Assembly: GCA_045594025.1 (NCBI GenBank)
Contig: JAZNXS010000019.1
Span: 1 to 17,207 of the forward strand
DNA length: 17,207 nt
Direction of reading: 5' to 3'
Origin: Scatosoma sp045594025
GTDB lineage: Bacteria; Bacillota; Clostridia; Christensenellales; Borkfalkiaceae
Both the position numbers and the translations under genes were made by a program. Under the pieces are notes generated by a model. It was given only the letters and a program-made list of their open reading frames with translations, was not told the origin of the DNA and did not search any database. This document shows positions 5,426-14,358 of the stretch, one piece after another. The first letter of the stretch is position 1, and every line of letters begins with the position of its first letter.

Positions 5426-8020
5426 ATGAGAAAAAATAAGAAATTTTGTCTATTGTTGGCAGGTTTGATGTGCGTTGCGTCCCTGACAGCTTGTAAGAAT
5501 AGCACGGGAACTTCCGATAGTTCTGGGGAGCAACCCAAAAAGCCTGTTTCAGAGGTTGAAAAAATAATAGACCTTGCGGGGCAGACGTCCATGCATAAAA
5601 CGGTGGAAAAGGCAAATCAGCTTTCCAACGACGTGCAAGCCTACTATACGGACGGGGAAAGAGGAAAATACGTCATTGAAAACGGACACGTACAGCTAGA
5701 GCATACGTTGACGGATAGTATTTTCGTTTCTTCCTTAAAGAGTAAAAGCGGGGAAGAATATTTATTCAATACCATGGACTCCTACGTTATAAAGGATCAA
5801 GATTATTTTTACGCGAAGCAATCTCCGACGGATGCACGTGTGAACACCGTTCGTTTAGGATATTACTATTACGAGGCAAACGTACGAGATATTACTTTTG
5901 ATCCAAGCATTCCGCTTTATTTGGATAAGACGTATCATACGTATTCGGATAAAATGCACCAAGAGCTTAGCTTGGTTTCTTCCGCTTCCACGAAGGGCGT
6001 TGACGTTTTCGGGTTTGAAATTAAGCTTCGCCGTCAAAACGTAGAGGCAATCGAAATTTACGACGGGAAGAATACTTATCATAAAGCCGACGCCGCGATC
6101 GATAAGGAAAACGTAGAATACGTAGGGGTGGATATTAAAGACGTTGGGGTGGTTGGGATTATTGTTCCCAACGACGTGTCTTCCGTAACGGTAACAGAAG
6201 ACGCGAAATATTATATTATTCGTCAAGAAATGCCGATGAAAGGTATTGCTTTCGCAAAGGGCGACGAAGTGAGCTTGGGGAATCGTTTGTATACCGATGA
6301 AACCCATTCATTTGCAGGGCTTCAAGCTGCAAATGCCGAAGAGAAAAATTACTTAACGGACGAGCATATCAGCGTTGACGAGAGTGTTGATGGCGCAGAA
6401 TTTGTAGGCTATGACATTTATAAAGGGTCGTATAGATTTAATTTGGACGGCATGAATTTTAATACGGCATACTTCCATACGCCCGAAAAGAAGTTCTACG
6501 AGCATATCCAAATTAAAAACGTACCTGACGATAGAACGATTTATCTTTGGGTACACACCGATTATCCTTTGGAAGGTGCATGTTTGTTGGATGAAAACAA
6601 TATGCAATTGCCCGTTCCTATGCAGGTTAGTAAGAATTTCGGTCACGAAAAGGAAGAACCGATTTACGACCCTCTAGATACGATTTATGGGGCGACCTAT
6701 TTGCCTGTTGCTTTGACGAAAGGGGAAGACAGCAAATTTACCGTCGTAAACGTAATGAAGGATTGGGGACAGTTTGATATTAAACAGCTTTCTTCCATTT
6801 CCTATTTCGTATCCTACTATCATTTATCTACGGGGGTAACGGAAACGACGTGTATCGCGCCCTATTATACGGCAGGCGCGAATTGGGAAATCGACGGTTG
6901 GTTGCTTCCCGATTTCCGCGGTTGCAGCGAATCGTTCTGGGCGGATGAGGAAACAAAACAGGGCGATCCGCAATACGGCTCTGTTGGTAAACTGTTTGGG
7001 CCGCTCAACGAAAACGGTTTGGTGACGAGCGTTTATACGGGCTCGGATATCGCTTCGGCAGGTTTGACGAATGCAGACGTTACCATTAGTTATATTTCCA
7101 GCGACGGCAAATATAAGTATGATATCCGTCAAGTGGAAATGCCGCAGAATGATGAAACGCGCGTATATTATACGATTTCGATGACCTTCTTAGAAGATAC
7201 GGAAATTGAAAATAGTGCGTTCAGTTTGATTGGTATTGATGGCAGATGCGTTACTTATGCAAAATCGGCGTATTTAGACGAAAACGGCGTTGAACAAGTA
7301 GTGACCAATCCCAAAACGGCAGGACAGCAGCAGATTTATAAATTGCATAAAGACGGTTCGTATTTTACGTACTACGCCATTAACGAATCGGTGGAAAATA
7401 CGGGCGAGGATATTATGGATGCACGTAAAGACGTAGGGAACTTCGGTTTGATTGTAAAAAATCAGGCAATCACCGTAAACGGTCAAACGTCGGACGTTGG
7501 GCTTGCGTTCTTAAACGACTTCAAAGGAACGCTTAACTATGGTAGTTTGACCTTGGATTCGGACGTTTCTTTCAAAGCTGGGGATACAATCAGCGTGGAT
7601 TTGGTATTGCTTCCTTACGGTATCGTAGGACAAGAGCATTACGAAAACGTGAAAAACGTCTATAACGATACGGTTGTAAATGAAATGCAGTTGACTGCGA
7701 GTCAGGGTACGGTTGTGGCGGATACGTGGATTCCTACCGTGAAGGCGGAAAATAATACGGCTGAATTTACGGTGAAAGGCGGCTTGTCTGAAAAAACGCA
7801 AGAAGTAAACTACACGGTGAAGATTGAAGGCTGTACGCTGCTTGCAACGCCGAAGATTCAAGAGTACGTAAACGGCGAGTGGGTGGATTATCAATATTCC
7901 ACGGAAATCGGCTTTGACGGCTATGCGGTTGCGTGCGAAAATGAAACCTTGACGTATTCCTTTGTGTTCCGTGCATCGGATGCGGGCAGGACGTTTAGAT
8001 TTACAGTAGAAAATAATTGA
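5426..8020 (+). CDS. large lipoprotein of unknown family
   Basis: An 864-residue predicted lipoprotein with signal peptide and lipobox LTAC (Cys 23). Its ribosome binding site GGAGG (5413-5417) lies 8 nt before ATG, only 19 nt after the previous gene. The mature part is rich in beta-strand-like sequence with many Tyr, Asp, Asn and Thr residues. The last 100 residues look like an Ig-like or fibronectin-like module (NNTAEFTVKGG... LTYSFVFRASDAGRTFRFTV). No transmembrane segments follow the signal, and no glycoside hydrolase catalytic motif, LPXTG or InlB repeat was recognised. It lies between the first lipoprotein and the sugar-binding protein, so it probably binds or presents a glycan to the importer. 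It could also be a divergent carbohydrate-active enzyme. The family was not recognised; lipoprotein status is confident. Confidence 0.75.
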   Translation: MRKNKKFCLLLAGLMCVASLTACKNSTGTSDSSGEQPKKPVSEVEKIIDLAGQTSMHKTVEKANQLSNDVQAYYTDGERGKYVIENGHVQLEHTLTDSIFVSSLKSKSGEEYLFNTMDSYVIKDQDYFYAKQSPTDARVNTVRLGYYYYEANVRDITFDPSIPLYLDKTYHTYSDKMHQELSLVSSASTKGVDVFGFEIKLRRQNVEAIEIYDGKNTYHKADAAIDKENVEYVGVDIKDVGVVGIIVPNDVSSVTVTEDAKYYIIRQEMPMKGIAFAKGDEVSLGNRLYTDETHSFAGLQAANAEEKNYLTDEHISVDESVDGAEFVGYDIYKGSYRFNLDGMNFNTAYFHTPEKKFYEHIQIKNVPDDRTIYLWVHTDYPLEGACLLDENNMQLPVPMQVSKNFGHEKEEPIYDPLDTIYGATYLPVALTKGEDSKFTVVNVMKDWGQFDIKQLSSISYFVSYYHLSTGVTETTCIAPYYTAGANWEIDGWLLPDFRGCSESFWADEETKQGDPQYGSVGKLFGPLNENGLVTSVYTGSDIASAGLTNADVTISYISSDGKYKYDIRQVEMPQNDETRVYYTISMTFLEDTEIENSAFSLIGIDGRCVTYAKSAYLDENGVEQVVTNPKTAGQQQIYKLHKDGSYFTYYAINESVENTGEDIMDARKDVGNFGLIVKNQAITVNGQTSDVGLAFLNDFKGTLNYGSLTLDSDVSFKAGDTISVDLVLLPYGIVGQEHYENVKNVYNDTVVNEMQLTASQGTVVADTWIPTVKAENNTAEFTVKGGLSEKTQEVNYTVKIEGCTLLATPKIQEYVNGEWVDYQYSTEIGFDGYAVACENETLTYSFVFRASDAGRTFRFTVENN

Positions 8021-8040
8021 TATAGGAGATTGGAAAAGAG

Positions 8041-9696
8041 ATGAAAAAGAGAATGGTAAGTGCTTTGTGCTTGGCGATGGCAGCGATGTTTACACTTTCC
8101 GCATGCGGCGGCATCCCCGACAAGGGCGAAAACAGCGGCGATAATGGCACGGCGGAAGGTATGATTACGCAACAAGCTATTGAAATTAGCGGTTTGGACA
8201 GCAATTATATTCCCGACGTGGCGAATATCAAGCAACAAGAAGGCAGTATTGACGTTGCAATCGTTTTTGACGGCACGGAAAAGGGTTGGGAAGCGTTGGC
8301 GGCGGAATATGAGCGCCTTCATGACGGCTCGGTATTTGTAAACTTGAATACCACGTTGTCGGCAAGCAACTACAAAGAAGTACTCAATTACGAAGCGGCA
8401 AGCACGAAAACGGAATGGGATATCGTGCAAGGAAACTTGCTGAATTATCAAACGTTGAACGCAAACTGCGTCAATATGTATTCGTCTGTTTATAAAACAA
8501 ATTCTTATGCAGGCGCGAAAAAGGTTTGGAGCTCGGTATTGAATACGGAAGCTTATATAACGGGTAGCGTTGGTTCGGATACCAGTACGTATATTCTTAA
8601 CACGGAAAACGTGCAAACTGCATGGTTTGTCAATAAAACGGCGATGGCAGAAGCAGGCGTAACCGAATTGCCTAAGACGTGGAACGAGATGATAGATTTG
8701 TGCGCAAAGATGGAAGCGGTTGGTTATAACAACCCGTTGGGGATTTCCTTGGATGCGGAATCGGTAGATTCTAACCAGTTCACATGGTTATTGCGTGTAT
8801 ACGGGGACTATTATTACAGAAACGAATACAACAAAATTATGTACGATGATTCCTACGAAGTGGACCTTTCTGCGGAAGAGCCTGAAGGCGACAGCGGCTA
8901 CAATGTACAGCCGACAAAATTCTATAATCTTATTTTGGATACGGCGAGTGAACATTACGTAGGCGCGGAAAGCGCAAAGTATAAAGATTTCATTTCTCAG
9001 TTCAAGAAGATGGAACCTCATTTGCATCCTGACGTATTGCAAAAATCGCAAACGGATTTCCGTAACTTGTTCCAATCGCAAAGCGAAGGGAAAAATTCTC
9101 CCCAAATTATGCTTGATTACGCAGGCCGCGGTTTATCGTTTGCGGGCAGCGATAAGATTGACATGGACTTCTTTGATTATCCTATTATGGAAAGCGAATA
9201 CGTCGATGAGGAGAATACTTTGCTCCGTGACGTAGGGGGTAGCGGCGGCTATCTTTCCATTATTAGCCATGACAGTACGCAGAACGAATTGAATCTTGAT
9301 TTCTTGAAATTCGTTTTGTCGCCTTACGGTCAGTCTATTTACTATGACGCGCTCAGCAAGTCTGCCTTCTCGCCAAACGGCATTACAACGGTTAAAAATA
9401 AGCTCGTTGTTGTTCCTGAAAGCTGGAAGACCTATTTTGAAACGGATAAAATCAGTTTTACCGGTTTGAGTGATAACAACGAATTTGTTATCAATTTCCT
9501 TAGATATCTTGGCGGACAGGATAGCACGAAACTCGATTGTAAAAATTTCTGGCAGCAGTATTTAACAAAGAATATGGATACCAATACGTTTGCAAGCAAA
9601 TGGCAGGCAAGCTTACTGACGGGCTGGAAGGCATATGCAAATCAAATGAACTGGAACGAAAATTGCTACAAAACCTACGGAGGCCCCGAAAACTGA
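8041..9696 (+). CDS. ABC transporter solute-binding lipoprotein (CUT1 / SBP family 1)
   Basis: A 551-residue extracellular sugar-binding lipoprotein of the MalE/SBP_bac_1 type, which hands substrate to the two permeases encoded next. It has a lipobox LSAC (Cys 22). The core shows typical family sequence: VAIVFDGTEKGWEALAAEYE near the mature N-terminus, then AWFVNKTAMAEAGVTELPKTWNEM, the hinge/strand hallmark of this family. Aromatic-rich stretches (TWLLRVYGDYYYRNEYN) fit sugar stacking. It is longer than the usual 410-450 residues, which is common for oligosaccharide binders of Clostridia. Possible ribosome binding site AGGAG (8024-8028) is 12 nt upstream. The ligand cannot be read from sequence. 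Confidence 0.9.
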   Translation: MKKRMVSALCLAMAAMFTLSACGGIPDKGENSGDNGTAEGMITQQAIEISGLDSNYIPDVANIKQQEGSIDVAIVFDGTEKGWEALAAEYERLHDGSVFVNLNTTLSASNYKEVLNYEAASTKTEWDIVQGNLLNYQTLNANCVNMYSSVYKTNSYAGAKKVWSSVLNTEAYITGSVGSDTSTYILNTENVQTAWFVNKTAMAEAGVTELPKTWNEMIDLCAKMEAVGYNNPLGISLDAESVDSNQFTWLLRVYGDYYYRNEYNKIMYDDSYEVDLSAEEPEGDSGYNVQPTKFYNLILDTASEHYVGAESAKYKDFISQFKKMEPHLHPDVLQKSQTDFRNLFQSQSEGKNSPQIMLDYAGRGLSFAGSDKIDMDFFDYPIMESEYVDEENTLLRDVGGSGGYLSIISHDSTQNELNLDFLKFVLSPYGQSIYYDALSKSAFSPNGITTVKNKLVVVPESWKTYFETDKISFTGLSDNNEFVINFLRYLGGQDSTKLDCKNFWQQYLTKNMDTNTFASKWQASLLTGWKAYANQMNWNENCYKTYGGPEN

Positions 9697-9711
9697 TAAA
9701 GGGGGAAATAT

Positions 9712-12081
9712 ATGAAACAAGGATGGTTTAATGCGCCTGCGAATGAAAAAAGTAGAAAAGCAAGCAAAATAACAAGTATCGTATTTATTGCGATATTCGT
9801 TTGTGCGCTTGTTTTGTCTGTTGTTCTTGGTGCGACGTTTCCTAAAACAGAAAGAATACGTGAAATCGACGATACGCGTTTTACCTCTGTGTTTTATGCG
9901 GAAGATAACGAATGGTTTTATACCACGGAAAAGAACGTTGTACGTTTGAATAAACAAAATGAGGTCGAGGAAACATTTTCTTTGTTAGAAGAAGCGAACA
10001 AGAGAAATGTCAATATGGGGCAGATTAAAGAGACCTATGCTTCACCCGACGGAGAATATATGTGGGTGGCAACGTCTGATAAATCGAACGAAAACAGCGG
10101 GTTCATCTTTAAGCTGCAAGACGTTGACGGGAAGCTTTCGATTGTAGAAACGTCTGCATTCAACGGTTTTTACAAAAAAATGTTGGTTGCCGACGGATAT
10201 TTATACGTATTCACTGCGCCTGACTCGTTTACAACTGTCTTAAAATACGACGTGGAAAATATTTCGCAAGGCGCGGTAAAGCAAGGCGCGATATATAGAG
10301 GCTGGGAAGAAGGCAATGCCTTGAATTTAACGAGAGCAAGCGAGCTTATCATTCTTTCCGCAGACGTAATCGACGGCAATTTATACGTCTTGCATACTGG
10401 TGGCTTGATTAAGATGTCCACCGATTTTGAGTGTAACGATTATAAATTTACTTATTGGGAAAAGAGAGCGGAAGTTTACGCACGTTTGCGCGCAGAAGCG
10501 GAAGCCAACTTGTCCGAAGGGGAAACCTTGGATGAAAAGGCTTTGAAAAAAGCGGTAAACGAACAGACGTGTAAGGAGCTCGGGCTGAAATCGTATACGG
10601 AAAGCTCGGATGCCGTAGAAATTCCGTTGAAGGATTTTGATTATTCAAAATATGGCTATTATATCGGCGATAAGTTCAGCGGCGGCGCGTACGTAAGCGG
10701 ACACGAAAAATTTTATATCCTTACGACGGATACACATGTATATTCGTACGATTTGGCGTATTTGAGCGACTTACCGATGAATGCCTATTTAGAATGCGAC
10801 GTGGAAAAGGGCGTTGAATTGTACGCAAAGCCTGAAACGGAGTATGCGTCAATGTTCTATAATCCGTATAGCAAAAAAGGCTATATCGTTTACGATTCTT
10901 TATCGGAAATTAGCTGTATTGATTTTAGCGATGAAGTTTCTTTGGAATTTACGATAAAGGCAGAATTCGACGTGAACCGTATCACGCAAATTGGGGATAA
11001 TTTGTATTATTTCTATTACAATCGTTTTGAAACGGAGCGCGCAGGGCAGACGGTTTTGAAAATTGCAAATATTCAAGAGCAGTTACAGCGTCCTTTGATG
11101 AGCGGCTTTTTAACGGCAAGTATCATTGTATGCGTGCTTTCGGGGATTTGCGCTTTAATTTTTGTTGGTTGCTGGAAAAAAGACGGGTACATAGAGAAAA
11201 CGAAATTGCTACTCAAACGCATTGTGCGGAATAAATGGGTGTATATTTCTATGATACCTTCGGTGATTCTGCTCATTCTCTTTTGTTATTATCCAGCGAT
11301 TGAATCTATACGAGTATCGTTCTTTGAGTATTCCACGGAAAATCCGACGATGCGTTGGAATAATTTTGAGAACTATAAACTCATCTTTACAAATCAATAT
11401 ACGGGCGAAATGTTCGGAAATATGTTTTTGTTCTTAATCGTAGATTTAATTGTTGCGATTGCTCCCCCGCTCGTGTTTGCCTTCTTTTTGACGGTAATGC
11501 GAAACAAAGGGTATTCACAGTTGGTGCGTACGTTGCTGTTTATTCCCGGCGTAATCCCTGGGATTGCCGGTATGCTGATTTGGCGTGAGGGGATTTTTAG
11601 CAACAGCGGCGGTGTGTTGCATATGTTGTGCAGTTTATTTACGGACGAGCCACATATGTTTCTTACCTCGCCCCTTACGACGCGTTTTGAAATATTGCTC
11701 ATAGGCTTCCCGTACGTTGGGGCGTATCTAATCTTCTATGGCGGTATGATGAACATTGCCGACAGCTATTATGAAGCGGCTGAATTGGAAGGTATTGGCA
11801 TTTGGAAAAGATTTTTTGCAATCGATATCCCGTTGATTTTACCCCAAATTAAATATATTTTCATTACAACGTTTATTGCTTCGGTGCAAAACTTTGCGCG
11901 TGTAGATTCGGTAACGGGCGGTTTACAAGGCACGATGACGCCCATTCAAATGATTTACGATAAAATTAACGAATCGGGCGCGTACGGAGAAGCGTCTGCA
12001 TATGCGACGTTAATGTTCGTGTTCCTGTTCTTCGCAACGGCGTTGAACTTACGTAAAAAGAAACAGGAAGTGGAGGTGTAA
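9712..12081 (+). CDS. ABC sugar permease (MalF-type) fused to an N-terminal extracytoplasmic domain
   Basis: A 789-residue protein. The C-terminal part (about 505-785) is a CUT1 permease with six membrane segments and the EAA loop YYEAAELEGIGIWKRFFAIDIPLI (686-709) that docks on the ATPase. Before it are a short cytoplasmic stretch, a membrane segment at about 464-487, a roughly 420-residue extracytoplasmic region, and a first membrane segment at 20-42. The extracytoplasmic part has recurring short beta/turn units (WFYTTEKNVVRLN, YLYVFTAPDS, NLYVLHTGGLIKM, KFYILTTDTHVYSYD, YIVYDSLSEISCID, NLYYFYYNRFE), suggesting a beta-propeller. A charged helical insertion (about 248-292) interrupts it. Ordinary MalF-type permeases are about 290-330 residues and lack this. 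The reading frame is continuous, with a GGGGGA site 5 nt before ATG. Permease role is confident; the ectodomain's role (docking, glycan sensing) is inferred. Confidence 0.88.
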   Translation: MKQGWFNAPANEKSRKASKITSIVFIAIFVCALVLSVVLGATFPKTERIREIDDTRFTSVFYAEDNEWFYTTEKNVVRLNKQNEVEETFSLLEEANKRNVNMGQIKETYASPDGEYMWVATSDKSNENSGFIFKLQDVDGKLSIVETSAFNGFYKKMLVADGYLYVFTAPDSFTTVLKYDVENISQGAVKQGAIYRGWEEGNALNLTRASELIILSADVIDGNLYVLHTGGLIKMSTDFECNDYKFTYWEKRAEVYARLRAEAEANLSEGETLDEKALKKAVNEQTCKELGLKSYTESSDAVEIPLKDFDYSKYGYYIGDKFSGGAYVSGHEKFYILTTDTHVYSYDLAYLSDLPMNAYLECDVEKGVELYAKPETEYASMFYNPYSKKGYIVYDSLSEISCIDFSDEVSLEFTIKAEFDVNRITQIGDNLYYFYYNRFETERAGQTVLKIANIQEQLQRPLMSGFLTASIIVCVLSGICALIFVGCWKKDGYIEKTKLLLKRIVRNKWVYISMIPSVILLILFCYYPAIESIRVSFFEYSTENPTMRWNNFENYKLIFTNQYTGEMFGNMFLFLIVDLIVAIAPPLVFAFFLTVMRNKGYSQLVRTLLFIPGVIPGIAGMLIWREGIFSNSGGVLHMLCSLFTDEPHMFLTSPLTTRFEILLIGFPYVGAYLIFYGGMMNIADSYYEAAELEGIGIWKRFFAIDIPLILPQIKYIFITTFIASVQNFARVDSVTGGLQGTMTPIQMIYDKINESGAYGEASAYATLMFVFLFFATALNLRKKKQEVEV

Positions 12082-12082
12082 T

Positions 12083-12967
12083 ATGGCGAAATCAAAACTT
12101 CGTAAATCATATGAAAAACCTTACTTTCAGGTTTTGATTACTATATGGGTCACTTTTTGCGTAATTTTCGTTTTGATACCGTTATATATCACGGTTATCA
12201 ACTCCTTTAAAGCGCATGAAGAAATTACAGCCAATATTTTCTCGTGGACAAAAGAGGGCGGTTTTTCAACCTTAGTGGAAAATTATAAAATGGCACTGTT
12301 TGGGACGGAGATGAAATTAGGTCTTTACCAACCCTTTTTGCGTACGCTTATTCTTTGTTTTCTTGGCGCGGTTGGAAACGTTGCCTTGGGGTCGGTGTTG
12401 GCGTACCAGTTTACCTATAAAGAATTCCCGTTCAAAGAAGGACTGTTTCTTATGTTCATCGCAGTTATGTTATTGCCGGGGATTATGGGTATGCCGACGT
12501 TAGTTCCGTTGATAAAAACAAAGCTGAACCTCGGTAACAGTATGTGGGGATATCTATTGCCCACGTTTGCTGGCGGACAAGTGACGACGTTGTTCTTATT
12601 TAGAACGTTTTTTGGTCAACAGCCCAAATCTATTTATGAAAGCGCGCAAATTGAAGGCGCAAACGATTTGTTTATTTATATGCGCATTACGTTGCCCTTG
12701 GCGTTTGCCATTATTTTATATCAATTTGTGGGTTCTTTCAGTTCGGTATATAACGATTATTTGTGGCCTAGTTTATTGTGGATGGCAAATGCGGACATGC
12801 AAACGGTAACATTGGTGCTTCGCTCGAATAGTGATACTTGGAAAGCAGATAATTACGGCGCGATTTACGCGATGTATATTTTGTCGAGTATTCCGCTGAT
12901 TTTTACCTCTGCAATCAGTATGAAATATTTTAGTAGCGGCGATTTTGCATCAGGTATGAAATTGTAA
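12083..12967 (+). CDS. ABC sugar permease (MalG-type)
   Basis: A 294-residue inner-membrane permease of a CUT1 sugar importer, partner of the preceding permease. It shows the MalG-type N-terminus (hydrophobic segment about 17-38 followed by INSFKAHEEI), six predicted membrane segments, and the EAA loop IYESAQIEGANDLFIYMRITLPLA (184-207) for contact with the ATPase. The start lies 1 nt after the previous stop, and its ribosome binding site (GGAGGTG, 12072-12078) is inside the previous gene, so the two permeases are translationally coupled. No ATPase gene accompanies them. In many Bacillota a shared MsmX/MsmK-type ATPase encoded elsewhere energises such importers. Confidence 0.93.
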   Translation: MAKSKLRKSYEKPYFQVLITIWVTFCVIFVLIPLYITVINSFKAHEEITANIFSWTKEGGFSTLVENYKMALFGTEMKLGLYQPFLRTLILCFLGAVGNVALGSVLAYQFTYKEFPFKEGLFLMFIAVMLLPGIMGMPTLVPLIKTKLNLGNSMWGYLLPTFAGGQVTTLFLFRTFFGQQPKSIYESAQIEGANDLFIYMRITLPLAFAIILYQFVGSFSSVYNDYLWPSLLWMANADMQTVTLVLRSNSDTWKADNYGAIYAMYILSSIPLIFTSAISMKYFSSGDFASGMKL

Positions 12968-12988
12968 TAAGAACGAGGATTACAAGCA

Positions 12989-14278
12989 ATGGAAAAAAAG
13001 AAAAAGAAATTATGGGGCGTAGTGGTAGGCTATGGCAACAGAGGGCAGGTGTATGCGGATTATGCTTTAGATTGCCCTGAAGAATTTGGCGTTGCCGCCG
13101 TGGTAGACCCCAACGAGTTTAAATTGTCTGAGGCGAAAAAGCGGTATGGGCTTTCGGATGAATGCTTATTCAAGAGCTTTGACGACTTTCTGAAAGGGAA
13201 AGTGGCTTGTGATTTTGTCATCAATGCTACGATGGATCAAGACCATTATGAAACGGCAATGAAAATTTTACAAGCAGGCTATGATACGTTGATGGAAAAA
13301 CCTATTGTTGCAAATAGAGAACAGCTGCTTGAAATTCAAGATTGTGCAAAGAAAAACGATTGTAAAGTATTTATTTGCCACGTTTTGCGCTATACGCCTT
13401 ATTATAAGAAAATTAAACAGCTTATCAATGACGGCGCAATCGGCGATATCATTACGATGGAGATGAATGAACACGTTGTTATAGCGCATTATCTTGCTTC
13501 GTACGATAGAGGAAAGTGGAACAGCGAGGCGGCTTGCGGATCGGGGTTTTTACTCGCAAAGAGCTGTCATGATTTGGATATTATGTGTTGGCTTAATAAT
13601 GCGACGAATCCTAAAAAGGTATCGAGCTTTGGCGGCAGAAAATTATTCGTAAAAGAAAATATGCCTGAGGGAGCAAGCGAGTTTTGTTATCAATGCAAGC
13701 ACGAAAAGGAATGTCCTTATTCGGCATTAGAACAATATCTTGAATTGGAAGCAATGCCCTTTCTTGTTTGGAACGATTTGAACAAGCCTTTGGATGAAAT
13801 TACGCGCGAGGAAAAGGAAGAGTTTTTAAAACGGCATAATTATGGACGTTGCGCCTATATTGCAGGCGGCGATTTAGTCGATAGACAAAATATCATCGTG
13901 GAGTTTGAAAACGGTTCTTGTTGTACGTTTACCCTTGTCGGCGGCACAACGCTTGCAGATCGTTATCTGCATATTGTAGGTACGAACGGGGAAATTGAAG
14001 GAAAGCTTGAACAAAACAAATTTGTTTTACGTAAATACGACCGCAACTGTATCGGCGTGCAAGGCGAGGAAATTGACATTTCAAAGGAAGTCGTCAACAA
14101 TGCAAAATTCGGTGGACACAGCGGTGGCGACTTTGCAATTATGCATGATTTGATAGCATATTTAAACGGTGATGAAAGCTCGGTTTCCATTACGAAGCTG
14201 GAAGATTCGATAAACGGACATCTCTGCGTTTATGCCGCAGAGAAATCTCGAAAAGAAAACACAATCGTTTTCATATAA
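12989..14278 (+). CDS. Gfo/Idh/MocA-family NAD(P)-dependent oxidoreductase
   Basis: A 429-residue cytoplasmic sugar dehydrogenase-like enzyme. The Rossmann motif is GYGNRG (14-19) followed by VVDPNEFKL. The family EKP motif is at 103-105 (MEKPIV), and the second signature HDLDIMCWL starts at His 194. Between the two halves is a cysteine cluster, C233-x2-C236-x5-C242 (FCYQCKHEKECPYSA), seen in a subgroup of this family and possibly a metal site. The enzyme probably oxidises or epimerises a hydroxyl of the imported sugar using NAD(P). It starts 21 nt after the permease with a GAGGA site about 10 nt upstream. The substrate is unknown; family assignment is firm. Confidence 0.9.
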   Translation: MEKKKKKLWGVVVGYGNRGQVYADYALDCPEEFGVAAVVDPNEFKLSEAKKRYGLSDECLFKSFDDFLKGKVACDFVINATMDQDHYETAMKILQAGYDTLMEKPIVANREQLLEIQDCAKKNDCKVFICHVLRYTPYYKKIKQLINDGAIGDIITMEMNEHVVIAHYLASYDRGKWNSEAACGSGFLLAKSCHDLDIMCWLNNATNPKKVSSFGGRKLFVKENMPEGASEFCYQCKHEKECPYSALEQYLELEAMPFLVWNDLNKPLDEITREEKEEFLKRHNYGRCAYIAGGDLVDRQNIIVEFENGSCCTFTLVGGTTLADRYLHIVGTNGEIEGKLEQNKFVLRKYDRNCIGVQGEEIDISKEVVNNAKFGGHSGGDFAIMHDLIAYLNGDESSVSITKLEDSINGHLCVYAAEKSRKENTIVFI

Positions 14279-14307
14279 ATCCTTCAAAATAAAAGCGAAA
14301 GCCTTAA

Positions 14308-14323
14308 GTCCTTGGGAAGGGAC
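14308..14323 (+). other. weak hairpin in the 80-nt gap before the repeat-protein gene
   Basis: GTCCTT (14308-14313) can pair with AGGGAC (14318-14323) around a GGGA loop (6 bp, one G-U). It is not followed by a T tract, so it is not a classical terminator. No promoter was seen in the gap (14279-14358), so the next gene is probably co-transcribed, perhaps with differential mRNA stability. Confidence 0.3.
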
Positions 14324-14358
14324 AAGAAAAACTATCACAAATAAAAGGAGTGACAATC

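Noticed and set aside
14308..14323. Terminator between the oxidoreductase and the repeat-protein gene
   Set aside because: The hairpin is only 6 bp with a G-U pair and has no T tract, so it does not separate the genes convincingly.
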